The notes beneath the pieces were generated by a model, which ran no database searches, had not been told where the DNA came from, and was given only the letters and a program-made list of their open reading frames with translations. The position numbers and the translations under genes were made by a program. A stretch of 64,000 nt of DNA from Protonemura montana (Eukaryota; Arthropoda; Insecta; Plecoptera; Nemouridae): NCBI GenBank assembly GCA_947568835.1, contig OX387607.1:12787701-12851700 (forward strand), written 5' to 3'. Below, piece by piece: positions 12,668 through 25,300 of this stretch (within the stretch, counting starts at the first letter, position 1; every line of letters starts with the position of its first letter).

Positions 12668-12682
12668 AATAAACTGTTTATT
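12668..12682. terminator. Palindromic AATAAAC-T-GTTTATT, usable as a poly(A) signal on both strands
   Basis: A perfect inverted repeat containing AATAAA on both strands, placed between the convergent sulfotransferase (+) and EML (-) genes. It is about 490 bp past the first stop and 660 bp past the second. It could end either transcript; use is inferred. Confidence 0.4.
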
Positions 12683-13344
12683 GCAAAAGCACGTAACAAT
12701 GCAATATACTATTTGGTATGTATCCCAATCCCACGCCCTTATAATGAAAAGAAAATAACTAATAAGTGCACGAATACGGTACAATTCTCCCAGCATCGCG
12801 CTAGAAGATGGTTGAAGAAATCTGCGGTAAAACCACGAACGCCCAGTTAGTTCCTCTAAAACTTACAAAATAACAGTTTAAAAAAATTAAATTGTGCGCT
12901 TTCGCTGCTAAGTAAATAAATAACAGTGCCCGAGCAAGCGTTGAAAGCACGGACCTGGACGGAAAAGAATATGATGGGAACTAAAGCCGTTTGCATCGAA
13001 CAAAGGCTTGTCGACTTATGGAAGGGTGGTAAGCGACAGAAGGGAAGAGAATTACGTTGCATTTTGTGTTCCTGGCCAGCTGGAAAGTCTTTGCCAACTG
13101 CCACTGAGAATGTAGCAGCCCAATGCTGGCTTGTCCTCCTTACTTTAGTATTGTAACCAAGCTACCAATTGGGTAACACCCTATATGTCGTACTATCGGT
13201 ACGATAGCTATTAAAATGTGTCGGCAGTGGTGAAGATAGTGAAAAACATCACGTTTGACAACATTCGACAATCTTCAATGCCAGATTTTTTCCACACTTT
13301 AGTGGCTCAACGGAGCCGACGAATGGCTAGACGTTTGGTTGTGG

Positions 13345-16300
13345 TCACTGCACGTCCCAGGCAATGACGGTGGCATCCTCTCCCCCGGCCGTAATGAGTC
13401 GTTCCCCCGTGTGATCAAACCTGAGGTAAGACAAATACATCAGTGGCCACTTAAAAGGACAAGCTCTGGCCCGAGTGTGGACGCATACATTCCTAGCATT
13501 GAAATAAAAATGAGAACTTGATGGGAATTGAAACTTGGAGCATTTTGAGAGGTATTTTACTATTTTGGAGGCATTTTTAAATTAAAAATTGTACATCCTG
13601 ATGGGCTATTCTGATAACGGCTCAAAACTTCTTTAATGTACTTTTCGAGCTGCTTTTACACTCACTTTTGTGGTTGATAAAAAGTTTATTTTATAGGGTG
13701 TGGTAGACAATTTCCACTCAAATCAGACGAAATCTTTTAAAACACAGGAAATATAATCGAAAAGTAAAAATCGGCATTGGGATATCCAGGGGTATTCTGT
13801 TAGAAATATTCCCCAAAATATCACCAAGTTAAGGCACGTACCGTGCTGCAGCAATCGCTGAGTGCGCCGCATACCGATGCGCAAGCGCACGTGGCCGAGC
13901 GGGAAACGTCATCAGCCGCAGCCCCGACACGCCCCCAACAGCCAGGAGCCCTGCCCCTTTGTGAGCGTGCCCGGGCGGGCTTGGGGCGAGGCCGGACGTG
14001 GCACCCGCTGAGTCAAAGGACAGCGTGCAGCGGAGCGAAGCCCACGAAGCTTCTCGCGGACGCGAGGACGGAGCCACCTGGCGGCATGACGAGCCACTCC
14101 CTAAGGCGGAAAGCGCGGTTAGGTGTATATAGGGGTATAGAGGTGGGGCTGTCGAAAAACCCTCTTAAAAAATGTGTCTGAAAATGGGGAATCCTACACA
14201 GAGATCCATCGTTTGCAAGTGCTGCACTAACCATATGTTCTAATTGGACAGTACTCTTTTCAGAGTATTTTATTCTCATCGAATACTTAAATCCTCTCCG
14301 AAAGCTTGTGTCCAATAGGTTAGACAGTTGGTGCCAGCCAAACTTTGACTGGCACAACAAAGCAATTTTAGAGCTAGGGTAAAAGTGGTCATACAAATAA
14401 AATTCTCTGCTCATTGAGATTATACTTAATTGAAATAGGAATGAACAGGTAGAAAACTATCATTAATGCATGATGCATGAGCCATGTCAGTTACAATGGG
14501 CAACTTTAGAATAGCTCTTATGGGTTAATGATGCAAGAAGGATGTGTGGCTGGCAATCTTAATTAGCTGGTGGTTCTTATAGAAGCTGATAGTTCTGAAT
14601 GTAGGACACTATCGAGACTTGCAAAGTAAATGGCGATTGCGATGTAAATGGGAACCAAAGCAAATTCTGAGGAGGATTTGTTCAGCTGTTTTAATTTTGT
14701 GATTGGTTCAACTAAATATATAAAGATAATATTGGTATCGAGAACGGTTTGACGCCGTGACGAATGTACTCACAGAAAAGCAGCTCCCCATTAGCGCTGT
14801 TGGAGCGAAGAAGCTGCCCATCCTCAGACCAATCCAACGCAGTCACCGCCGCAGAGTGACCCTAAAACAATCCTTAATTAGCCACGGTTGTCACAACAAA
14901 TCGTTCCCTTAGGAACCCCACCTAGACCAGTCATTATGTAACCCTGGTATTTTACCAGTAGCATAGTGCTAACTAGTACTACCATAGCATCAAACAGTAA
15001 CTCAGACCTTGAGTGGCAGTATTCATTAGCACCATTTTCAGTGGCTAATACTCCAGTAACGCTCCATGCAATTGTATGCTTTGTCCTCACTCTACTATGC
15101 TAATACCAATGAAGCACCACTGTATTACCAGTTGGTAGTGTCGCTGGATTCAACAAACTCTAGCGTTGTTGAAAAGTGACGCTTTAGGTTGGGGTTATAT
15201 AATACATTGGGTCATATTAAGTAGCGCCATGATAGCACCGCCAAATGGCTGCTCTAGTACAATTGCACCAACCAGGCAGCGCCCAATCCTGTCAAACCGC
15301 GGTGGGCCATCGCTGAGGTAGACGCTGCCATCTGCGGAACCGAGCGCAACGTGAGCGCCATCGGGAGAAAAGGCACACGCTGTGATTGGTGCGTCGCCTG
15401 CCAAACCTCCTCCGGCTCCGCCCCCTCCACCCTCAACAGCCAATAGCAGCCAGCGACCGTCTGATAGCCCAGCCAGCAGCTGGAGAGCGAACAAAACGAG
15501 TGGGTGAAGGAATGCTTCAGGGAAAAGTCAAGGATGAAGCAAAAAGTTATAAATGTCTTCAAGCATTTTGGCTTTTATACTTTACATGTGTAACAAGTAT
15601 AAAGAAAATTAAAAAAAAAGAAAAGACTGCTTCATTTCATTTATCCTGAGATCATTTGAATTTTGGTGAATTTTTTAAAATCTTGATAAAACCTATCTTT
15701 TCTTTCCAATTACATTGACGGGTTTTCTTTCGGCACATCCAAATGTTTACTTCCTTTGGGGACACATATCAAAAGACTCGAAAACAATCACTTTAACAAA
15801 CTCTAAGATGCTTACAGAATCACTTCACTTTTCTGACCTTCAAGGTTAGGAGTGATGCAACTCGGTTTCCCACCATCAAATTTACATAGCATACATCAAA
15901 AATTGCATTCAATGTTTTGTAAAAAGTATTAAATAAAACGCATTGAAAATTAACATACCATAGTGAATTTATTATAGTTTCAAATATGATAAAGCCTTGG
16001 CATGACAATGGCATGACAAAACATATTTCATGCATTACGTTTTACACCCACCGATGCTAATCAATCAACGTCTGACCCATCGACTCACCGACATCCCATC
16101 CGGCCTGTAGTCCAACGAATGGCATCCGGCCGGCAGCTGGAAGTGCCTGATCGGCGCATGTGTTTCCGATTCGCGAACCACGACAAGCCCATCCAGCCCG
16201 GCGGCAGCAAACTCTGCGCGCGTGGGATGAGTTGCCAACGCGACCACCGTGTCTGCATGACCTCGCACGACCACAGACATGGGGCCGCTCAGTGCACCTG

Positions 16301-19300
16301 CCAACACGACAGAACGTCAGGCCTGGATGACCCTTCACAGAACAGTTTGAACACACCGGTTTCGTTGGAATCACTGAAGTTAAGCAACACTGCGATGGGT
16401 TAGGTATTAGTTGGTGATCACATGACCAGTTCTGTTTGGGAGAGATGTTTGAGGGAATTAAATTAGTACAAGTTCATGTGCATTGCTTATCAACCACTCA
16501 ACAGCATGAATTTATGGAGGTATCCTGTTGTTTGCGTTGTAGCGTCCTTCGGAAGGGACATTAAGCCGGAGGTTTGTAGTTTGTTTGTTGTTTATTGTCA
16601 TTTAGAGCATCTTGTGTAAAACATGATATGATGAAAAGATAGTACGTACTTTTACAATTTATATAATGAGGTTAAGCGGTGCTTTTCGACAGGTGTAAGC
16701 TAAGAGTCGGCTCGAGTTTTCCCAACTCCCTTTTGAATTAGGTTTGGTTAACCATCATCGTTTCATTCACCAACACCATTAAGCTATTATTGGATCATGA
16801 CCAAGGATCAAAACAGCACCTTTTAAACGCAAAAACCTAATGCCAGCCTCAAACCTCATACCAACCTTCGAGCACACAGTTCCGCGTGGTTCCCACAATG
16901 ACGCGCCCCTGCCGTGCCTCTACCACGGCCCTGACCCCGCCCACGTCCCCAGGCAAGACGGTCTCCGAGATGACCCGCAGCTGTTCGTCAAGCAGAGCGA
17001 GCCGGCCGTCCTTGCCGCCGCCCGCGAGCAGTCGTCCGTCACGCAACGCAAGCAGCGTCAGCACGGGTCCCGCAGTGACATTCCTAGCACAGCGCACGCT
17101 GAGTGGTCCGCCTGTGTGCAAAGGGAGAGTTAGCAGCCACAGGGTTGCCGGGGTGATAAAGCAGGCATTGCGGCAAAGAAATGGCAAACTTTGAGATGTG
17201 GTTAAATTCTTCCTCAAATAGCAAATGTTTGCAATGTGCAGAGAATTTTGTTGTAACTATTTCCCTCCGAAATGTGTACCTAATAGGAGAGGCAAACCCC
17301 AGTCTCTACTTTGTGTGGGTGTTGCTCTAACCATCTGTGCTAATTCGACACAACCTTTTTTGAGAGGATTTTGGTGTATTGGGAATATCCAAGGACTGGG
17401 ATCAAACAGTATAAATCCAATGGCAGGCTGCTTAACATAAGAACTAGTACCGAATGGTATGGCATGTTAGAAACACTGGATCTCATGAGATCACCGAAGT
17501 TAAGCAACACTGCTTTAAGTCAGAAATTGGATGGGTGACCATCATACACATGACCAGTTCTGTTTGGTAGAGAAGCTGGAAGGATGAAAGTTAGTACAGC
17601 AACTTCATTTGTCTTGCCTAACCGCCACTCCACAGTATGAGTTCGTGGAGGAATCATGTTTTTTGAGTTGTATTGTTCTTTGGAAGGGAGTTAAGCTATT
17701 GGTCCCTTTAGTGTTCTTTGATGGGAGTAGGCTACTTGCACCAAATTGGGTTTCCTTCTAGTCTAAGTTAGGTTCATTCACCCACTTATTCATCATTCTC
17801 ATCGTCACCCACTCATTGACTGAGACAATTAAAACAGAAATCAAAGCAAATCGTAACGGCAACGCACCACGAGCCCATAGGGTGACGTTGCCAGAACTGT
17901 CGCCCGATATAGCAGCTCCCGATTGTGCGAACGCAACAGCGGTGACAAACTTGGGACGCAGCCGAGCCTCAAACACGGCGGCCATCTTGAAAAGCGTGGT
18001 TCCATGCGCGGTCCAGAAAGCCAGGTGGTTCTTTCCGGCCGTGACGAGAGCAGCGTCCAGCGGGTGGAACTCTGCCCAAGTGACTGGCTCGCACGATCCC
18101 TGGAAAGCAAGTAGGGTTCGTCATGATGCCCTTTGTACTGGTTTTATGGGTAGCGTTAGGGTTTCAACTGATTCATACAGGGATGTACTGGTCAATGCAT
18201 GCAGATGTGCACAATCCACTCACTATTTGCTAATATTTTGGCCGATCCCCCACTTCCACGCTAGGGTAATCGGGTGTTTAATTAAACATGAATAATTTAA
18301 CAAATCAAAGTCTAAATGAAATCCACACAAGAAAACAACACCCCCAGATTTTCCCCAAATGGGAACAAACTTTTAAAAGGGAAGTAATCTTCGTAACAAG
18401 CAATAATTTTCGTTAACGTCGAGGTCTTACCTTGGCATGAGCAATGAGCGTCCCACGTTGCCATGACCACAGCGAGAGCACATGGTCGGGACTGTCGTCA
18501 ACGGCACACAAGACTCCGCCCCCATCCTAGAACAAGTGCTCTCATTGGCTGGGATCTGACAACCACATCCCCGTTGGAAGAAAACATGGGATGTAAAACG
18601 ACTTATATTGAAAGTCAATCAAATCAAATGTAATTTATTATAAGAATCACTTGTTTTGAATGTAAGTTTACATATATTAAGATATTTTTCAAAGTTCTTC
18701 AAGAACGGAGCCAGGATGGCCCGTACCAAAGGCATATGCTTCGAAGTCAATAGACTCTACCTGCTGTCACTGGCAAAATCAATGTCAATGTTACGATGAG
18801 GACCAATAACTCATCATGACAGAGCCAAGCGTCCCCCCACCTGAAGGGGTAGGCAACCCGTCGCCCGTCACCTAAGCGCGGGTTGCCTGGACATCCAGGA
18901 GCAGGTCCCGCTGACCATGCAATTCCTCCCTGCATGCGATCAGCGGGGCCGTTCGATCGCTCTCTTGGACCCCGACCGCGGAACCGTCGAGTCGTCTCCG
19001 CTCCAGCCTCGCCGACCGACAACACCCGGACTGACCGAACATCGAGTCTCGACCGTGAGGGTGCGTGGTGTTTTGCTTGCGTCCAAGGTGCTGCAATAGT
19101 AAGTACGCATAGCTTCGCACCACCGGGAGCGAGAGGCCCGTCACGATCGGCCGGTACACTCTATCGGGAGTCCCTCTGTGGGGAGATTGTACTCCGGATT
19201 TAGCAATAAACGTTTTCGTTACTCTGGGGAACGGCGCTCTGGTCTTTGAAGAGGAACCTTTCTGCTTCCCTCTGCAACCGCACGTCCCAAAAACGATCCC

Positions 19301-22300
19301 TGAGGCGATTCCCTCTTGCAGCTGCGCCCCCACGCAGACACAGGGATACAAGAATCGCCACAGTGGTGGAGGCGCCGGGCATGGGTTAAGATCCTTCTTC
19401 GGGAAGGGCTTGCTCAATCGGCGTGCGGTTTCGGAGGGTGGTAGAGAGCGGGGGCTCCATGTGGCAGGGACAGTGGCCATCCTCTATAGTATTCGATTCG
19501 TTGGTGCCGGCCGAGACTTCGGGCGTTTACGAGGAGGGTTCGGAATCCACCCCGGAGAACGAATCTCCGTTTGCGCACCTGGATAGGACTCTGCGCAATT
19601 CGGAGCGGCGAAGGGAGCGCGAGGTGCGTGAAGCGGAGGAGTTCGAGGCCGCGAGTGCGATAAGAGGCAGTCGCAGAGTCCAGGGTTTGGATCCCGAACA
19701 GGTGGGTGAGTTACCACCGTTTCGCACGCGGGTGATAGACCCTCGCGCAATAGGCTCAAATTCAGCTCTCGGTACCGGAGCAACGGGCACACACAGTACA
19801 CATCCCGCAGCCATGATAGCGGTAAAGGTTTATAAGTTCCAGCCAGGGTCAGAGTCGATTACAGACTGGCTGGAGGAGTTTGAGGGAAAGGCCGCGGCGA
19901 ATAGGTGGTCGGATGAGACGATCCTCGCGACACTCCCGTGCTATCTGGCTGGAGCACCGTTGAAATGGTTTCGCGGTCTGCGAGATGAGCACGCTAAGTC
20001 GGGAAATTTGATGCCTTTAACGTGGGATGAAGTTCGTACAAAGCTACGAGAAGACTTTACAAGTGCGGTAGCCCAGGACGAGTGGAAATTTAAGTTGAGG
20101 GAGAGAGTGCAGGGCCCCACGGAGAGTAATGAGGAGTACGTCTACGACGTAATAGAGTTATGCAGACGAGTCGACCCCAAAATGGACGAGCGGGATAGGG
20201 TCCAGTATGTGATTGCGGGACTGCGCACGTCTTCGATTGACCGGATAGCGATGCGGGATAATCGTACGATAGAGGAATTGAAGGAGAATCTCAGGCGCGC
20301 GGTGTCGTCCAAGTTTCTGTTGGACCAACGGCTAACTCGGGGACGGGACAGGGCGATGCGAGTAGATGCGGTCGACGCGGCGTGTGCGGCCCCGGATCTC
20401 GAGCTACGAGAGTTGAGGGAACAGTTGGGTGAGATCAATAAGGAGTTGCGAACCCGGAAGTTAGCGCGTGGTGACGACATGCCTTTAGGTCGTAGCTTTG
20501 ACTTACGAGAGTTGAAAGAGCAGCTGGGGGAAATCACACAGGAGCTGCGGGTGCAAAAGGAGGCATTAGTGTTCTCTATTCAGCAACAGCAGCAACTTCA
20601 GCAACAGCGACAGGAAGCACCAGACAGACAGGATTGCGGGCGCATAGAGGGTGCGACGACTCAATTTCGCAACAACGGGTACAACGGGGGAACGACTGGC
20701 GTCTTTTACGAGCGGGATAGCAGGGATTATAGGGGACCGGAGTCGCAAGGGTTCCAGCAAGAATTCCGGGGGCCCTACCGGGAACAGGAAAGGGACGTAC
20801 AACCACAACAAGGGCGAGGGCGGTACCGCCAACGTGCATGGAACGGAAAGCCAGTTTGTTATTTGTGCGAGAAGCAAGGCCATGTGATACGTATGTGTCC
20901 CAACCTGCAAGCGGCACGAGGCGCGTTCCAGTCGGCTGAGGGAGGCACATCGGGAAACGGGCGACCACAGTCGTAGGAGCGGGAGCCCCGACTGTGGGGA
21001 GTGGTTCTGGGTTGTCAAGAAAGTCTCCCGAATTTGTGCAGGCTTCGCGAGAGGAGCGAAAGAAGTGTGTGGAACAGGTTAGGGAGCGTTTCCCGGTCAC
21101 GAGTCCAGTAAAGCCATTGGCAGAAAAGGTGGAGTTGGGGGTGGTTATGATTAGGACTATCGGGTCTTTACGAATCATGGCAGAGGTGGAAGGCAAACCT
21201 ACTTCTACCATCCTGGATTCAGGGGCGGCTGTAAGTTGTGTAGACGAAGATTTTATTTCTCATTTACCTCACGAAAGGGTAAACGGGCTGATACTCAAAA
21301 CGGCTGACAATTCATGTCTCAAAGTGACTGGATTAGTTGAAGCGATTGTCACTCTGGGGGGACATCGGTTTTTACTCCCTTTTATCGCCGTACAGGGGTT
21401 GTCAGCGAGCTGTATCTTGGGAAATGACTTCTTCGAGAAGCATAATGCCGTGCTTGAATATAACGTGAAGAGGGTAGTGTTAGATCACGGTTACGATAGA
21501 GTGGCGATACCGTTCCACAATTCGGCGTCGGTAGATCTAGCCGTCGGTGGTACGGGGGACTTGTACGTATCAAGCGGCCTCGATCGCATTAGAGTAGATG
21601 ATTTTGAAAAGGAAAGCCAGGTGTATATAGAGGAAGACGTAGTTATCCCGGGGGGGATGGTTTCCGTGTGTAAGGTCACGTTCGGTACAAAGTCGGTGCA
21701 AAGTTCCGGTGCAAAGACAGAACATAAAGAACAGCTGTTCGAACCGTATACAGACCTGTTCTGGAATAAGAACGTGCTGGCGCCCGCGGCACTTCTTCAC
21801 ACAGAGCCCGGTATGAGAGTAGAGTGCGTAAACGTGGGGAAATTTCCGGTCACACTGAATAGGGGATATCAGATAGGACAAGTACGGTGCGCTCTGGACC
21901 TCGTGGACGCGCCGGCGAGGGAAGCTGCAGGACCAGAAACAGGGAATGAGCGAACACGAGCAGAGGGGAAGACAGGGGGTTCGACAATGGAACAGGTGGA
22001 CATCAATCCAGCTCTGGGTGGGTGGCAGAGAGAGCGGCTGATGGCAATGTTATCGAAGTTCGAGGATCAATTTGAGGTGTCTAGTATGAAATTGGGCATG
22101 GCGAGGGTGGAACCATGTGTGCTAGACATAGTGGACAAAACGCCATGTGCTCGACACCCATATCGGATGGCCCACAAGGAGCAGGAAGCAGTGCGTCGGC
22201 AAGTCGGCGAAATGTTAGCGGCAGGAGTCATTGAGCACTCGCGCTCGGCGTACGCGAGTAGGGTAGTTCTCGTGAAGAAAAAATCAGGGGAGCTACGATT

Positions 22301-25300
22301 CGCTGTAGACTACAGAGATGTGAACAAGAAGATCAAGTTCGATTCCTACCCCCTACCAGTAATTGACTCACTGTTAAGCTCGCTTTCGGGTGCGCAGTAT
22401 TTTTCGAGTTTAGATATGCGCCATGGGTATTGGCAAATGCCACTGGCGGAGTGCAGTCGGGATATTACCGCGTTTACTACAGGGGAAGGGTTGTTTAACT
22501 TCAGGGTTTTACCCTTCGGTCTGTCTGTGGCACCCGGCTATTTTCAAAGAACCCTGGATGGGGTGCTAGCGGGTTTAAAATGGTCGGCGTGTGTCTTATA
22601 TCTCGACGATGTACTGTGCATGTCACCCTGCTTCGAATCACATTTGACGAGACTGGGGCTGGTGTTGGAAAGGTTCAGGGAAGCAAAGATCGTCCTCAAC
22701 CCAAGCAAGTGCAAGTTTGCATATCAGCAGGTCGATATTTTGGGGCACGTGGTCAATGCCAGAGGAATAGCACCGAATGAGCATAAAATTAAGGCGGTTA
22801 AAGACTTCCCTATTCCCAAGCGAATAAAAGATGTTCGCGCCTTCCTGGGGTTGGCAAATTTTTACCGGAAATACGTGGGTAATTTTGCGGTGGTAGCTCA
22901 CCCCCTTACAAGGTTGACGAAGAAAAATGTGAAATTCTTTTGGGGTACCGACCAAGATACAGCATTTAACACCTTAAAGGATCTTCTGGTGTCGGCACCA
23001 ATTCTACGGCATTTCTCACAGGGCAACCCCATCGAGTTACACACAGACGCCTGTATGATAGGGGTAGGGGGCGTGCTCATGCAGCTGTTTGAGGATGGAT
23101 GGCATCCGATAGCTTACTGCTCGAAAAAATTGACGGACGCAGAAGCTAAGTGGAACACGACGCGTCAGGAGTGCCTCGCCGTGGTTTATGCTATAAGGGT
23201 ATTCCGCCCTTACCTGTACGGTAATCAGTTTAAGGTAGTGGTGGACCATCATTCGCTCTGTTTCTTACAGACGAACCCGGACCTTACAAGCCAGCTGGCA
23301 AGGTGGGCGGTGATGCTACAGGACTTCACTTTCTCGATCCAACACAAATCAGGGCGATTACACAATGCACCAGACTGCTTGTCTCGCTATCCTGTCACCA
23401 CCTCAGATCAAGCCGAGGCGGGCGATGAGGCCGATTACGAGGCTAAAATCTTGCAGATCGACATGGACGATATAGGCCGACTCCAGGATGGGGACCTAAC
23501 TCTGCTGGAATTAAAACAGGCGTGCAAGGACCCGGGGAAAGCCGAGTCCAAGTTGGCCCGACGAACGAGGAGCTATGCGTTGGATAGAAACATTCTGTAT
23601 AAAAAGAATTTTGCGAAGGTGGGGGAGAACAGACTGCTAGTGATACCCGAGAGCTTACGGTACGAGGTGCTGTACAGCCTGCACGATGAGCCTTGCGGGG
23701 GAGGTCATTTGGGGTACACGAAAACACTAGGAAAAGTGAAAGAGCGCTATTTCTGGGACAGGATGGCAGACGAGATTGCGAGCTATATCAAGTCGTGTCC
23801 GGATTGCCAAGCGCGAAAGCATCCGCCTCAGAAACCGGCGGGCCTCTTGCAACCGATCCCAGTGGGCAAGGCATTTGATCGGATTGGTATCGACCTGTTG
23901 GGCCCGTTTTTAAAAACTCCACGGGGTAATAAGTACATTGTCTGCTGCACCGACTATGCAACTAAATGGGCGATTACAAAATGCTTGCCAACCGCTGGGG
24001 CTACCGATGTCGCCGCGTTCATCGTGGAGGATGTGATTTGCCAGCATTCATGCCCGGTGGAAATCTTAAGCGATAGGGGCCAGGTTTTCAGGTCTAATTT
24101 GGTCATGGATATCGTGAGAGGGATGGGGATACGTAGCTCATTCAGTTCCAGCTACCACCCCCAAACAAACGGCTTGGTTGAACATTTCAACGGCCTTATG
24201 GCCCAAATGTTGTCGAATTATGTGTCCTCATCTCATGACGACTGGGATTGCTTTGTACACCTGTTGACATTCTCTTACAACTGCTCGCCGCAAGAAACCA
24301 CTCGTTTCTCTCCGTTTTATCTGCTGAAAGGGGTGCGACCTACCCTCCCGATCGACGTGTCCCTACGCAAAGGGCTGGATCTCTGCGAGGGGGCGGATGT
24401 AGTTTTCGGGAGGTTGGACGACGCACGAGAGTTGGCGAGCAGGCGTATCAAGGCGGCACAGGCAAAACAAAAGATACGGTTCGATGCCAGCCACAGGCAC
24501 GTCGAATTTGCAATAGGAAGCCTGGTAAAGATATACAGCCCCGTGCGGAAGAAAGGGCGAACAGACAAACTTATGCAGCGCTGGGCCGGCCCGTATGTAG
24601 TCCTAAGAAAGCAATCAGAAGTCACCTACGAGGTCGCGACCCAGAGGGGAAGGCGAGGCAAGGCTGTTAAAGATTCAATTCATGTGTGTCGCATGAAACC
24701 CTTCTACCCACCGGGCCGCTGGCGGCTTCACGACACGCACCGGGCTAATCGGGTCGACGAGGAGGCTAGGACCTAAGGGAAATAGTATTAGTTTTTAGGG
24801 AATATTACACATAAGTACACAATAAGGTTAGCATGCAATTTTGGGCTTCTTTGGGGTTAGCAACGTGCATCACGAGTTTGATTGCCACGAAGTTTTTGAA
24901 TATTAACTTTAGTATCAGGTGTTGCTCACTTCGGGTAAATTAAGTTGGTTCACACAATAGTAACTCTCAAGCGATCGGGTTCGGTGTCTACCGGAGAAGA
25001 TACCGGACTCAGCGTTATTTTAACAAGACCCCACGGCGGTGCGAACCAATGAGGCAAAATCTGGCTGCGTCAGCAGGTCGGTCGATCACCGCTAGACCGC
25101 CGACGAGACAGGCGGATGTCAGCGGAACGTGGAAGAGCGTTGAACTGGATGCTTCAAATATAATAAAAAGTAGTTTCACATTTAAACGTTCGAATGGGTA
25201 CCAGAAAATAGTTTTGGTAAATAGCTATAGTATTTTCTCTACCACCTCTATTTAATAGGCAGTAAATAAATGTGGTATTGTGGGACCACAAGCGCAAGTA

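Noticed and set aside
17455-17560. Genuine 5S rRNA gene
   Set aside because: Only the internal-control-region part matches, with many mutations, and an unrelated tail follows that is shared by the other copies.
18872-19480. 202-codon ORF antisense to the LTR and gag leader
   Set aside because: It lies across the LTR boundary and primer-binding site on the opposite strand; a GC-rich shadow with no motif. The equivalent in the 3' LTR is kept only as a possible chimeric read-through.
20576-21211. 211-codon ORF antisense to gag/pol
   Set aside because: Shadow of the verified gag and pol frames.
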